Assembly (NCBI GenBank): GCA_965659685.1
Contig: CBFHXB010000001.1
Span: 164,399 to 228,398, forward strand
Direction of reading: 5' to 3'
DNA from: MGIIa-L3 sp11892u
Lineage (GTDB): Archaea; Thermoplasmatota; Poseidoniia; Poseidoniales; Poseidoniaceae
Length of the DNA: 64,000 nt
Shown: piece by piece, positions 25,974-35,740 of the stretch
Layout: every line of letters starts with the position of its first letter
How positions within the stretch are numbered: position 1 is the first letter of the stretch
Notes under the pieces: model-generated
The model's database searches: none
What the model saw: only the letters and a program-made list of their open reading frames with translations
Told to the model about the DNA's origin: nothing
Made by a program: the position numbers and the translations under genes

Positions 25974-26001
25974 CGTTCCACGACACATTGGAGGAAGATG
26001 A

Positions 26002-27741
26002 ATGAGCAACGAAGGACAAATCTACCGAATTTCCGGACCTGTGGTCACGGCCAAAGGCATGAATGCCGCCATGTACGACGTTGTTCGTGTTGGCGATGAA
26101 GGACTGATGGGTGAAGTGATTGAGATTCACGGCGACCAATCCGTCATTCAGGTCTACGAAGACACGTCCGGCATCCGTCCCGGTGAACCTGTGCTGAACA
26201 CGCAGGAGACCCTGTCGGTTGCCCTCGGCCCTGGCTTGCTCACCCAGATTTACGACGGTATTCAGCGTCCCCTTCAGACCCTCGAAGAGCAGATGGGCTT
26301 CTTCATCACCCGTGGTGTTGACGCCGACGCCTTCGACATGGAGAAGACGTGGACCTTCGAGCCGGTCGCCTCCGCTGGCGACGAGGTCTCTGGTGGTCAC
26401 GTCATTGGGCACGTCCAAGAAACCGAAACCATCGTTCACAAGATCATGGTTCCTCCCAACGTTTCTGGCACCATCAAGAGCATCGAAAGCGGCGACTTCA
26501 ACGTCACCCAAACGGTTGCCACCCTTGATGACGGCACCGAGATTCAGATGATGCAGAAGTGGCCGGTGCGATCGCCCCGTCCCTTCCAAACAAAGTACGC
26601 GCCCGACACCCCCCTCATCACCGGGATGCGCATCCTCGACTTCCTGTTCCCGCTCGCCAAGGGCGGTGCAGCGGGCATTCCCGGTCCTTTCGGGTCTGGG
26701 AAGACCGTGACGCAGCAGTCCCTCGCGAAGTACTCCGACGCACAAATCGTGGTCTACATCGGCTGCGGTGAGCGTGGCAACGAGATGACCGAAGTGTTGG
26801 ACGAGTTCCCTCACCTCATCGACCCCAACACGGGCAAGCCACTCATGAACAGGACCGTCATGATCGCCAACACCTCGAACATGCCTGTCGCTGCGCGTGA
26901 GGCTTCCGTGTACACCGGAATCACCATCGCCGAATACTTCCGTGACATGGGCTACGACGTGGCCCTCATGGCCGACTCGACCTCACGATGGGCCGAAGCC
27001 ATGCGTGAGATTTCCTCTCGCCTGGAAGAGATGCCCGGTGAGGAAGGGTACCCAGCGTACCTCTCCTCCCGCATCGCCGAATTCTACGAGCGCGCCGGCC
27101 GTGTCAACACCCTCTCCGGTGAAGACGGCTCCGTGACGGCCATCGGTGCAGTGTCCCCGCCTGGCGGTGACATTTCCGAGCCGGTCAGCCAGGGTACCCT
27201 CCGCATCGTCAAGGTGTTCTGGGGCCTCGACGCAGGGTTGGCCCGTCAGCGCCACTTCCCTGCCATCAACTGGCTGAACTCCTACTCGCTGTACCCGCCG
27301 TCCCTCGACCAGTGGTACCGCGACAACATCGGTCAGGACTTCCCCGAGATCCGCACCGCCATCTCCGGTCTGCTCCAGATTGAGGCCGAACTCCAAGAAA
27401 TCGTGCAGCTCGTCGGTTCCGACGCGTTGCCCGTCGACCAGCAGTTGACGCTCGAAGTGGCCCGCATGATTCGCGAGTACTTCCTGCAACAGAACGGCTT
27501 CGACCCGGTTGATGCGTACTGTGACATCAACCTCCAGTACCGCATGGCCAAGGCCGTGCTGACCTTCCAAGACGCAGCCAAGTCGGCCATGGGTGCCGGC
27601 TCTGCGCTCTCCGACGTGGTCAACGTGCCCGCCCGGTCCGCGCTCTTGCGTGGTCGCTTCGAGGACGGCTACATCGACCGCATCGACGACATGGTCAAGG
27701 CCATGGTGGACGAAATTGAAGCCACCGTGGAGGAGAACTGA
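26002..27741 (+). CDS. atpA: A-type ATP synthase catalytic subunit A
   Basis: 579 residues. Catalytic subunit that binds and interconverts ATP and ADP at the A/B interface. An N-terminal beta barrel opens GQIYRISGPVVTA, the family's non-homologous insertion follows, and the P-loop GPFGSGKT sits near residue 230. GCGERGNEMTEVL carries the catalytic glutamate, and LMADSTSRWAEAMREISSRLEEMPGEEGYP is the signature block. Length is normal and there is no intein. Confidence 0.97.
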   Translation: MSNEGQIYRISGPVVTAKGMNAAMYDVVRVGDEGLMGEVIEIHGDQSVIQVYEDTSGIRPGEPVLNTQETLSVALGPGLLTQIYDGIQRPLQTLEEQMGFFITRGVDADAFDMEKTWTFEPVASAGDEVSGGHVIGHVQETETIVHKIMVPPNVSGTIKSIESGDFNVTQTVATLDDGTEIQMMQKWPVRSPRPFQTKYAPDTPLITGMRILDFLFPLAKGGAAGIPGPFGSGKTVTQQSLAKYSDAQIVVYIGCGERGNEMTEVLDEFPHLIDPNTGKPLMNRTVMIANTSNMPVAAREASVYTGITIAEYFRDMGYDVALMADSTSRWAEAMREISSRLEEMPGEEGYPAYLSSRIAEFYERAGRVNTLSGEDGSVTAIGAVSPPGGDISEPVSQGTLRIVKVFWGLDAGLARQRHFPAINWLNSYSLYPPSLDQWYRDNIGQDFPEIRTAISGLLQIEAELQEIVQLVGSDALPVDQQLTLEVARMIREYFLQQNGFDPVDAYCDINLQYRMAKAVLTFQDAAKSAMGAGSALSDVVNVPARSALLRGRFEDGYIDRIDDMVKAMVDEIEATVEEN

Positions 27742-27753
27742 GGAGGGATCATC

Positions 27754-29133
27754 ATGGCAGGAAAGGAATACCGAACCATCACCGACGTCAAGGGACCGCT
27801 TGTGTTCCTCAACAAGACCGAACCCGTCGCTTACGGCGAAATTGTTTCGCTTCGTCTCTCGAACGGGGACATCAAGAACGGTCAGGTGCTCGACACCTCC
27901 GACGACATGGTCGTCGTGCAGGTCTTCGAGGGCACGGCCAAGGTTGACCGCCAAGCCGGCGTGACCTTCCTTGGAGACGTGTTCAAGCTCCCCGTCAGCA
28001 CCGACCTGGTCGGTCGTATCCTTGACGGCGCTGGACGCCCCCGTGACGGCGGCCCTGAGATCGTGGCCGACGAGAAAGCCGACATCATCGGAGCGGCCAT
28101 CAACCCGTACAGCCGACAGAGCCCTCACGACTTCATCCAGACCGGCATCTCGGCCATCGACTGCTGCACCACGCTTGTTCGTGGCCAGAAGCTGCCGATT
28201 TTCTCTGCATCTGGTTTGCCGCACAACGACATTGCGCTGCAGATCGCGCGCCAAGCCAAGCTCAAGGACAGCGATGAGGAATTCATCGTGGTGTTCTGCG
28301 CGATGGGCATCACCGCGGAAGAATACAACTTCTTCCGTTCCGACCTTGAGCGCACGGGTGCGCTCGAGAACGCTGTGTTGTTCGTGAACCTCGCGGACGA
28401 CCCCGCCGTCGAGCGCATCATCACCCCGCGTCTTGCCCTGACCGCTGCCGAGTACCTTGCCTTCGAGCAGGACTACCACGTGCTGGTCATCTACACAGAC
28501 ATGACGAACTACTGCGACGCACTCCGTCAAATCGGTGCTGCGCGTGAAGAAGTGCCCGGCCGCCGTGGTTACCCCGGTTACATGTACACCGACCTTGCCA
28601 TGCTCTACGAGCGTGCAGGTATCGTCAAGGGCAAGAAGGGGTCCATCACGCAGTTCCCCATTCTCACCATGCCTGGTGACGACATCACGCACCCGATTCC
28701 TGACCTCTCCGGTTACATCACCGAAGGCCAGATCGTGATTTCCCGTGAACTGCACCAACAGGGCATCTATCCGCCCATCAACGTGCTTCCCTCCCTGTCC
28801 CGTTTGATGGGTTCCTGCATCGGTGAGAAGACCACCCGCGACGACCACAAGAAGGTCAGCGACCAGATGTACGCCGCGTACGCTCAGGGTCGCGAACTCC
28901 GTGGGCTCGTGGCCATCGTCGGTGAGGACGCGCTGAACGAGCGTGACAAGCAACTGCTTGACTTCTCGGCCATCTTCGAGGACCGCTTCTTGCGACAGAG
29001 CCGTGACGAGGACCGGTCCATCGCCGAAACCCTCGACCTTTGCTGGGAACTCATGTCCAGCATCGACACGAAGTACCTCGTCCGCCTTGACGAGGAACTC
29101 ATCGCGAAGTACCACCCAGAGAACCGCTCCTGA
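27754..29133 (+). CDS. atpB: A-type ATP synthase subunit B
   Basis: 459 residues, the non-catalytic nucleotide-site subunit that alternates with A in the hexameric head. Typical features are NPYSRQSPHDFIQTGISAID, the degenerate P-loop region (LPIFSASGLPHN) and PGRRGYPGYMYTDLAMLYERAG. Starts 12 bases after atpA with GGAGG in front. No anomalies seen. Confidence 0.97.
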   Translation: MAGKEYRTITDVKGPLVFLNKTEPVAYGEIVSLRLSNGDIKNGQVLDTSDDMVVVQVFEGTAKVDRQAGVTFLGDVFKLPVSTDLVGRILDGAGRPRDGGPEIVADEKADIIGAAINPYSRQSPHDFIQTGISAIDCCTTLVRGQKLPIFSASGLPHNDIALQIARQAKLKDSDEEFIVVFCAMGITAEEYNFFRSDLERTGALENAVLFVNLADDPAVERIITPRLALTAAEYLAFEQDYHVLVIYTDMTNYCDALRQIGAAREEVPGRRGYPGYMYTDLAMLYERAGIVKGKKGSITQFPILTMPGDDITHPIPDLSGYITEGQIVISRELHQQGIYPPINVLPSLSRLMGSCIGEKTTRDDHKKVSDQMYAAYAQGRELRGLVAIVGEDALNERDKQLLDFSAIFEDRFLRQSRDEDRSIAETLDLCWELMSSIDTKYLVRLDEELIAKYHPENRS

Positions 29134-29148
29134 ACGAGGTGAAGAAGC

Positions 29149-29766
29149 ATGGCGCTCGACATCAAGCCGACCCGAAGCGAGCTCATCAAGCTCAAGGGAC
29201 GGATCAAGCAGACCCGAAACGGGTACAAACTGCTGAAGATGAAGCGTGACGGTTTGTTCCACGAATTCCGGACCCTGCTGACCGAAATGATCGCTGCAAA
29301 GCGTGAGTTGACCGAAGCCTACCGACTGGCCAAGACCCGAATGGATTTGGCCAACGCCATCGAGGGAGGTTTGGCGGTCCGGGCAGCAGCCATCGCCAAC
29401 TCGGCCCACCCTGAGGTCGAGGTTGAGCGACGCAACATCATGGGTGTCGTCGTGCCAAACGTGAGCGGAAGCAACCTTCGCTCCACCTTTGCTGAGCGCG
29501 GGGTTGGTTTCATCGGTTCCAGCCCCTACATCGACGAAGCGAGCGATGCGTTCGGCGATCTCATTGAGAAAATGGTCAAGGCCGCGGAAATGGAAGCCAC
29601 CCTGAAGCGCCTTCTGGAAGAAATTGAGGCCACCAAGCGGCGTGTCAACGCGCTCGAGTTCAAGGTCATCCCAGAACTCGAAGAAGCTCAAGTGTTCATC
29701 AAACTCCGTCTTGAAGAAATGGAACGCGAAGAGACCTTCCGTCTCAAGCGCTTCAAGAACAAGTGA
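29149..29766 (+). CDS. atpD: A-type ATP synthase subunit D
   Basis: 205 residues, the antiparallel coiled-coil rotor shaft. The N-terminal helix IKPTRSELIKLKGRIKQTRNGYKLLKMKRDGL and the C-terminal helix LKRLLEEIEATKRRVNALEFKVIPELE are the two shaft strands of the family. Last gene of the operon (H-I-K-E-C-F-A-B-D). Preceded by GAGGTGA. Confidence 0.95.
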   Translation: MALDIKPTRSELIKLKGRIKQTRNGYKLLKMKRDGLFHEFRTLLTEMIAAKRELTEAYRLAKTRMDLANAIEGGLAVRAAAIANSAHPEVEVERRNIMGVVVPNVSGSNLRSTFAERGVGFIGSSPYIDEASDAFGDLIEKMVKAAEMEATLKRLLEEIEATKRRVNALEFKVIPELEEAQVFIKLRLEEMEREETFRLKRFKNK

Positions 29767-29840
29767 TTCCGACCCAATGCAGCCCGAAGGGGTTGATTCA
29801 AGGCGGACCGTTGGCCACATGCGGACAAGGAGACGTCACG

Positions 29841-32318
29841 ATGGAAGGTGAGGTCCATTTTGAGGATGATGCGCCGGACCCCTTGGCGTTGCATCCCAAA
29901 GCGTGGTCTCAACGCGAATTCCTCGAACATCTCACCCAACGGCACTTTGCTTTGGGCGCTCCTGTTGGCGACCGTTTGCCGGCATGGGAACTCGAGGAAG
30001 AAGCGGACGCTCCCGTTTCGGCTTCATTGGTGCAACTGAACGACGAGCTCAGTGACCTTGGATGGATGGCTCGCCTTCGTGGAGGGCGCCCATTGGTCCT
30101 CCAAGTGCTTCCGCTGCCTCGGGGTCAATTCCTCGGGAAGGGCTGGATCCTCGGGCTCTGGGCGGTGTCGGCCCTCACGTTGACCCTCGCAGGATACGTT
30201 GGGACAATGGCCAGCCGTCCCGACGCGGGCGTGGTCTCTTCCTCCGGCATGGCCGATGCCTTCCTCTTGACCGCGCTTCCTGTTCTGCTGCTCGTGGGTT
30301 TGGCTTCCACCATCCAAGCCACCGTGGCACGCTCAAAGGGCGTCAGGGTGGGTCCGATTGTCCCCGTTCCCGACCCATCGATCCTGTTGTGGGCCACAGG
30401 AGCCCTGCCTGCCGCATGGCTTGTCTGGCCGTTTGGTATCTTCGTGTTGCCCACGCTCCCAAGAATGGACGCGCGCCCTTGGCCAGATCGTGCTTCGCTT
30501 GGGTGGAGTGCCCTCAGCGCCCCTGCAGTCTTGATCGTCGGCGGCCTTTCGCTCTGGCTGTTGGGATGGATTCTGACGCCGTCCACGAGCACGGTCACGT
30601 CCCTGCCGGTCAGCCACGATCCCGGTTGGTTCCTCGGTTTGCTCGACGGCATGCTCCGGTCGGACTTGGCCCTCCGCTCAGCCTGGGCCACGCCCCTCGT
30701 GTGGGCTGGGGCGACCGTCACCTTCCTCGCGTGGGTCTCCCTTCTTCACGTTCCCACGTTCCCTGGTGGGCGTCTCCACGTTGCCCGTTTGGGCATGAGC
30801 GAAGTACGAACGACACAAACCCAGATGTTGCTGTTGTTCGCGTTTGGGCTTGGGGCCGTGCTCTTCTCCGTGTTCGTACGGTTCTCGGTCTGGTCGCTGG
30901 TGCTTCCCGTTGTGTTGACGTTGACGCTTCTCATGGGTTCCGACCGCCGCTGGCCTGTGGTCTTGGACGACACCAAACCTGTTCCAGAACAGCAGCATTT
31001 CGCCATGGGATTGGTGTGGGTGCTGCTCTTGTTGCTGGCACTACCATCCGAAACGCCGCTTATCGCGCACGACGACTGGGACGCTGAGTTGACGCTCGAC
31101 GCACCAGATGAAGTCGCGGTGGTCGACGTGGAAGGCGTGTGGACGGCATCAATCCGGCTTGGGGTGCTCAATCCGTCCTTGCTCGATCGAAACGTGGACC
31201 TCGACGTCGTGCTCGGACCTTCTTGGGCGACGGATTGGAGCGGTTGCGCCTCGGGTGACCTTCAACGGTGTTCGGTGGACGTGGGGGCGGGTCGAAGCGC
31301 CGCGGTGGAACTGAACGCGTCGTGGATTGGCGAGGGCACGCCGACGGGCGTCCCGATCCGCGTTGCAGGCGGCCCCATCCAATGGGAGGCGCTGATGGTG
31401 CCCGACATCCCTGTCCATCCCGTGGCACCACAGTGGAACATGACCAGCGATGACGGCGGCCTTCTGGTCTGCGTTGACCTGATGGTTGAGGCGGACGCAC
31501 ATGCGAATTTGAGCCTGCCAGGATACCTTCACGACGAGGTCGCGGTTTGGTGGACGGAAAGCGGGACTCAACATTTGAACTCGTCCGCACCCGCCACCCA
31601 CTGCCTTCGAAGCGCTGACCCCATGCTCCTCAAGCACACTCCACCACGCCTTCTGGCCATCGACAACACGACCTTCGCCCTTGAAGGGGCGCAAGCCGTG
31701 ACCAGGCTTTCCTTCGATGAAGACGGTTGGAACGTCACCTCCAACGGGTGGGGCGCCGGTTTCGAAGCGGGAGGAAGCCTCCACCTCGACGGCACGTCAT
31801 GCGAGGACCTGCCCCCAGAATCCACGCCTCCTCGTGGCGAGCAAGGTTGGGTTTGGGACCTTGATGTGCGAGGGTCAGGAGCCATGCCAGTGGTCGGGAA
31901 CGAGGAGGTTCTGACCTTGCGTGCTCCGGCGGGAGGTGCCTTGCTCCATTGCCCCCTCGGAGAGGGTCAACCTACGTCCTACCGGCTTGAGCAAGGGCCT
32001 GACGTGCGGCTTACTTTTCCCAGCATGGATCGCCGATGGATTGGCCTTGGTGGTGTCTACCATCACGGTGAGGTGCTGGCAGGCATGGCGCTGAACGCGT
32101 CAGGTGGCCTGGACCTTCACTTCGAGGCCGACGATGACGTGCCGCTGAACGTGGTGCAGTCGGGAAGCGGTCCTGCGTGGCAGGTTTCCGCTCCAACGAC
32201 GCTGGTCAACGGGACCACCGTGATTGGCCTTCTCCCTCCTGAATCAGGCTCGGCCAGTTTCGAATTTGACCACCTTGATGGACGTGTCTTCCTCCGTTTG
32301 TCCTCCTTGGGGGCCTGA
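29841..32318 (+). CDS. Membrane protein resembling an inactive site-2 protease (M50) with large extracytoplasmic domain
   Basis: 825 residues. The N-terminal soluble part (to about 95) and the first six to seven helices follow the archaeal M50 plan: LGWMARLRGGRPLVLQVLPLP, then a helix pair, then VARSKGVRVGPIVPVPDPS, which matches the stretch after the zinc motif in active enzymes. Where HELGH is expected (residues 155-159) the sequence is ASTIQ, and where N/LDGGH is expected it is FPGGRLH. It therefore lacks the zinc ligands. The C-terminal 400 residues form beta-rich extracellular domains. Starts 75 bases after atpD, with AAGGAGA in front of the ATG. Function unknown; a substrate-sequestering pseudoprotease is one possibility. 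Confidence 0.6.
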   Translation: MEGEVHFEDDAPDPLALHPKAWSQREFLEHLTQRHFALGAPVGDRLPAWELEEEADAPVSASLVQLNDELSDLGWMARLRGGRPLVLQVLPLPRGQFLGKGWILGLWAVSALTLTLAGYVGTMASRPDAGVVSSSGMADAFLLTALPVLLLVGLASTIQATVARSKGVRVGPIVPVPDPSILLWATGALPAAWLVWPFGIFVLPTLPRMDARPWPDRASLGWSALSAPAVLIVGGLSLWLLGWILTPSTSTVTSLPVSHDPGWFLGLLDGMLRSDLALRSAWATPLVWAGATVTFLAWVSLLHVPTFPGGRLHVARLGMSEVRTTQTQMLLLFAFGLGAVLFSVFVRFSVWSLVLPVVLTLTLLMGSDRRWPVVLDDTKPVPEQQHFAMGLVWVLLLLLALPSETPLIAHDDWDAELTLDAPDEVAVVDVEGVWTASIRLGVLNPSLLDRNVDLDVVLGPSWATDWSGCASGDLQRCSVDVGAGRSAAVELNASWIGEGTPTGVPIRVAGGPIQWEALMVPDIPVHPVAPQWNMTSDDGGLLVCVDLMVEADAHANLSLPGYLHDEVAVWWTESGTQHLNSSAPATHCLRSADPMLLKHTPPRLLAIDNTTFALEGAQAVTRLSFDEDGWNVTSNGWGAGFEAGGSLHLDGTSCEDLPPESTPPRGEQGWVWDLDVRGSGAMPVVGNEEVLTLRAPAGGALLHCPLGEGQPTSYRLEQGPDVRLTFPSMDRRWIGLGGVYHHGEVLAGMALNASGGLDLHFEADDDVPLNVVQSGSGPAWQVSAPTTLVNGTTVIGLLPPESGSASFEFDHLDGRVFLRLSSLGA

Positions 32319-32320
32319 CG

Positions 32321-33244
32321 GTGAACATCGGTGTCTTTGGTCTCGGGGCCACGGGCGGCTTGTTTGCAACGCATTTGGCGCAGGATCACACCGTCCATGT
32401 GTTGGCCCGTGGCGCCCGTGGGGCTCATGCGTTGACCTCGGGCCTTCGCGTCTCGGGTCTTGCTGATCTTTCGGTCACGCTTCCGGAAGAGCAGGTGCAT
32501 CTTCTCGATGCACCTGATGCAGGCTTGCCTGCCTTGGCCTTGGACGCGTTGTTGCTTTGCGTCAAAGCGCACCAGATTGAACCGCTCTTGCCCATGTTGC
32601 CCGCGCTGCTTGCTCCAGACGGTGTCGTGGTCTATCTTGGCAACGGGCTTGGCGTCATCGAACGCCTCGCGCAAGCCATGCCGGGTCGAGCTGTCGCCGG
32701 CAGTTCAACCCACGGCGCAATGCAAGGTGATGGAAGCATGTCCGTATGGACCGGGAAAGGGGAAGTCGCCCTTGGGACATGGCCAGGCGGGGCTCCTTCT
32801 GCTTCGGTCGATGCCTTGGCCGACTGCATTTCTGGGTCAGGGTTGGCAGCACGAAGGGTTGGTGACGCGCGTCAACAAATTTGGACCAAGGCCCTTCTCA
32901 ACATTGCGATCAACCCTCTTTGCGCCCTTGCCGGGGTGAGGAACGGTGAGATGCTTCACACTCCGCTTTTCGACGCCGGTCTCGGTCTGATGCTTGAGGC
33001 GGAGCAAGTCGGTCGCCGCCATGGGGTCAACCTGCCGAGCATTGACGAGTTGGTGACCACGATGGTGGACGTGCTGGCGGCAACCGCCGACAACCGTTGT
33101 TCCATGCTTGAAGACGTCAGAGCCGGCAGGCCGACGGAAATCGACGCCCTCAACGGATACGTGGTGAACTTGGCTGAACAGCACGGCATCATGGCGACGC
33201 AGAACGCGCAGGTCACTGCGCTGATCCACGCGTTGCGTCGATGA
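32321..33244 (+). CDS. panE: 2-dehydropantoate 2-reductase
   Basis: 307 residues, NADPH-dependent ketopantoate reductase for pantoate and coenzyme A synthesis. The Rossmann motif GLGATGGLFATHLA opens the protein, CVKAHQIE and LGNGLGVIERLA follow, and the catalytic lysine is in QIWTKALLNIAINPLCALAG, with the later SMLEDVRAGRPTEIDALNGYVV block. Starts at GTG two bases after the preceding stop. The 3' end overlaps the convergent nadB gene by 32 bases. Confidence 0.9.
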   Translation: MNIGVFGLGATGGLFATHLAQDHTVHVLARGARGAHALTSGLRVSGLADLSVTLPEEQVHLLDAPDAGLPALALDALLLCVKAHQIEPLLPMLPALLAPDGVVVYLGNGLGVIERLAQAMPGRAVAGSSTHGAMQGDGSMSVWTGKGEVALGTWPGGAPSASVDALADCISGSGLAARRVGDARQQIWTKALLNIAINPLCALAGVRNGEMLHTPLFDAGLGLMLEAEQVGRRHGVNLPSIDELVTTMVDVLAATADNRCSMLEDVRAGRPTEIDALNGYVVNLAEQHGIMATQNAQVTALIHALRR

Positions 33245-34832
33245 GGTCCGCGTTGTAGTGGAGACCGATGTTTTCGGGTTGGGCCGTGGCGTCATCCACG
33301 ACCAAGGTGGCCACCTGGAGCATGTTTCGCAGTTCAACCAGATCCTTTGTTGGCCTGCATCTCAACCATGTTTGGTCCACTTCTTTGCTCAGAAGTTCGA
33401 GACGCCTTCGTGCCCGCGCCAAGCGGGCGTTCCTTCGCATGATGCCGACCTCACGGCCCATGGTTTGACGCAAACTGGCCAGATCGTGGGCAAGCGGGCC
33501 GTGCTCATCGACGGGGCGCAACCCGTCCGCCCGCCACGCCGGAAGACTGGACGATGGCGCTTCTGACTCGGTTTCCAAAAGATGAGACGCGGTCCTTTGG
33601 GCATAGACCACGGCTTCGAGGAGGCTGTTGGAGGCAAGTCGGTTGGCTCCATGCATGCCTGTTGAGGCCACCTCGCCGATGGCGTACAGGCCAGGAAGGG
33701 GTTCGCCTTCAGTGTCCATCGCTTGCCCGTTTGCATCGACCGCGACACCTCCAACGGTGTAATGCGCGGCAGGGCGGACTGGAATGGGATCGGTGCCCAG
33801 CCGGAGGTCGAGGTCACCCAACATGCGTTGGATGGTCGGGAAGCGGTCGCTCAAGACGCGTGCATCAAGGTGTTCAGTGACGAGCCACACCGAGTCACGA
33901 CCGGAGCGCTTGAGGTTCGCATCGATGGACCGGGCGACCAAATCCCGCGTGCCCATGGACCCTTTCGGAGAGGCGTCCAAGGTGAAGGAGAAGGGTGCAG
34001 GGTCTGACGTTCCTGAGGAACGCCATGCTTCCAGCCCCTCTTCGTCAAGCAGCACCGCACCCTCTCCACGAAGTGCTTCGGTGATGAGGAAAGTCCGTGT
34101 TGGATGTTCGATGGTCGTTGGATGAAATTGCACGAAGGCCATGTCCTGCACGCGCGCACCAAAGCGTGCGGCCATCGCCAAACCGTCTCCGGTCGAGACT
34201 GGGGGATTGGTGGTCGGCGCCCAGAGCTGCCCGGCACCTCCCGTGGCCAGCACGACCGCAGATGCAGCCACGGTATGCACCTCGACGTCGTCCTCGTGTT
34301 GGACCCAAAGGCCGACGACTCCCGCGGAGGGATCTGCATGGTCCCGACGAATGAGATCGATGACGATGGTGTCGCTGTGCACCGTGATGGCTTCATGGGC
34401 GCTGATGGCATCGATCAGCGACCGTTCGATTTCCCTTCCCGTGGCGTCTTTGGCGTGCAGGATACGTCGGGTGCTGTGACCGCCCTCGCGCACCATGTGA
34501 AGTTCGCCTTGTTCGTCCCGCTGGAAGTTCACACCAAGGCTGAGCAGGTCGCGAATGCGGTCTCCTGCTTCGTTGACCACGGCTCGGACCACGGCTTCGT
34601 CGCAGGTGCCTGCTCCGGCGGAAAGGGTGTCTTGCACGTGCGCTTCGATCGCGTCTTTCTCGGTTTTGTCGAGGATGGCTGCAATGCCGCCTTGAGCCCA
34701 ATTCGTGGAAGAGTCTTGCGTTCTTCGTTTGGTGAACACCTGGACCCTCCGCCCACCCTCGGCAAGCCGGAGGGCGCAAAAGAGGCCAGCAATGCCGCTG
34801 CCGACCACCGCGACCGGAGGAGCTTCCTGCAC
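33213..34832 (-). CDS. nadB: L-aspartate oxidase
   Basis: 539 residues, FAD enzyme that oxidises L-aspartate to iminoaspartate, the first step of de novo NAD synthesis. It has the dinucleotide motif VVGSGIAGLFCALRLAEGG, the flavoprotein segment SSTNWAQGGIAA, the substrate region VQFHPTTI with a nearby HxR (RPAAHYTVGGVAVD), and the late GANRLASNSLLEAVVYAQR block typical of NadB rather than succinate dehydrogenase. NadA and NadC are not in the window. Ends within the panE 3' end, tail to tail. Confidence 0.92.
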   Translation of the reverse strand: MQEAPPVAVVGSGIAGLFCALRLAEGGRRVQVFTKRRTQDSSTNWAQGGIAAILDKTEKDAIEAHVQDTLSAGAGTCDEAVVRAVVNEAGDRIRDLLSLGVNFQRDEQGELHMVREGGHSTRRILHAKDATGREIERSLIDAISAHEAITVHSDTIVIDLIRRDHADPSAGVVGLWVQHEDDVEVHTVAASAVVLATGGAGQLWAPTTNPPVSTGDGLAMAARFGARVQDMAFVQFHPTTIEHPTRTFLITEALRGEGAVLLDEEGLEAWRSSGTSDPAPFSFTLDASPKGSMGTRDLVARSIDANLKRSGRDSVWLVTEHLDARVLSDRFPTIQRMLGDLDLRLGTDPIPVRPAAHYTVGGVAVDANGQAMDTEGEPLPGLYAIGEVASTGMHGANRLASNSLLEAVVYAQRTASHLLETESEAPSSSLPAWRADGLRPVDEHGPLAHDLASLRQTMGREVGIMRRNARLARARRRLELLSKEVDQTWLRCRPTKDLVELRNMLQVATLVVDDATAQPENIGLHYNADLIDATRGSAQ

Positions 34833-34911
34833 AAAGCGACCTCTGGGCCTTCCCCTTTGACCGCATCGGCGTGGCCGACAGTGCTATGGGCGCGGAGCAT
34901 GACATCGCGGC

Positions 34912-35649
34912 ATGGGGAAGTTGCGTCGCCGCATCGGCACGTTGCTTGGCCTCGGCTTCGCCGGAGCGGCGTGGGTCAACGTTGAACGAGGAAGCATTGC
35001 GCCATTGATTGTTGACGGTGCGCCAAACGCCAAATTGGACATCATCCGTATGTCGGACCCTGGTTGCAGCGTCAGCCAAATCGGCACCCACTTGGAGACC
35101 TTTGGCCAAAGTCATTGCTTTGGCGAGCTTGGCACATGGACGGGCGCCGATCTGATGTTGATCGCCGAAGGCGGAATCCTGCTGGTCGCTGGACTTGCAC
35201 GCATGCCACGCTCCCCGAAACTTGCCAAGCGCGTCCGTCGCGTGATGTTCATCACGGGAGCGATGCTGTTCTCGTTGGCCATCCTCGATCGGTTGGCCCT
35301 CCTTCCCGGCAGCGCCTCCTCGGACGGATTGGTCGAGTTGGTGCCGTTCATTCAGCAAGGTTGGTTGTTCCAATTGATCGTGGCTTTCATCGGCATGATG
35401 CTGATGCGTGGTCCGAAATATAGAGACTCAGAGTTCATGGAAGTCCAGCAAAGACGACGCACGAAAGTCACCGAGCACCGCCAGGCCTTCGTGCAAGCAC
35501 ATCGAAGCGGCCAAACGGATGGCGCTTCGAGGCTCGCCCGTGGTCCAACACGCCCACTGCGGACGCGATCCAGCCCCTTGGTGCGGGCAACATGCCCCTA
35601 TTGCAAAGGAGCAGGTTGCGAGCGTTGCGACGCGCTCGGCACCCTGTGA
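34912..35649 (+). CDS. Small membrane protein with C-terminal DnaJ-like CxxC zinc motif
   Basis: 245 residues. Hydrophobic segments at about 7-25, 80-97, 110-128 and 143-162, a basic region, and a C-terminal CPYCKGAGCERC motif that looks like one zinc knuckle of DnaJ-type cysteine-rich domains (CxxCxGxG-x-CxxC). Two cysteines in the outer loop (GCSVS, HCFGE) could form a disulfide. Function unknown. It is divergent from nadB and precedes smc. Confidence 0.5.
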   Translation: MGKLRRRIGTLLGLGFAGAAWVNVERGSIAPLIVDGAPNAKLDIIRMSDPGCSVSQIGTHLETFGQSHCFGELGTWTGADLMLIAEGGILLVAGLARMPRSPKLAKRVRRVMFITGAMLFSLAILDRLALLPGSASSDGLVELVPFIQQGWLFQLIVAFIGMMLMRGPKYRDSEFMEVQQRRRTKVTEHRQAFVQAHRSGQTDGASRLARGPTRPLRTRSSPLVRATCPYCKGAGCERCDALGTL

Positions 35650-35707
35650 CCGGCGAAACGTCCTCCCTCGTTGAACAACGGCGGCGCGGTCCACCGTTCT
35701 CGGAGTG

Positions 35708-35713
35708 TTTAAG
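35708..35713 (+). promoter_or_regulatory. TATA-like box for smc-scpA-scpB
   Basis: TTTAAG stands in the 117-base gap before smc, 55 bases upstream of its ATG. It would place the transcription start near 35735-35737, just before the palindrome at 35741-35755. Confidence 0.4.
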
Positions 35714-35740
35714 TTCCCTCGTTCGTGATGACGCGCCTGA

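Noticed and set aside
26983..29820. A 945-codon open frame on the minus strand over atpA, atpB and atpD.
   Set aside because: It lies antisense to three certain ATP synthase genes, its composition is that of a codon-bias shadow in GC-rich DNA, and it matches no family.
33213..33244. Possible frameshift or mis-assembly where panE and nadB overlap by 32 bases.
   Set aside because: Both proteins keep normal ends and lengths; tail-to-tail overlaps also occur elsewhere in the window (for example 55421-55449).
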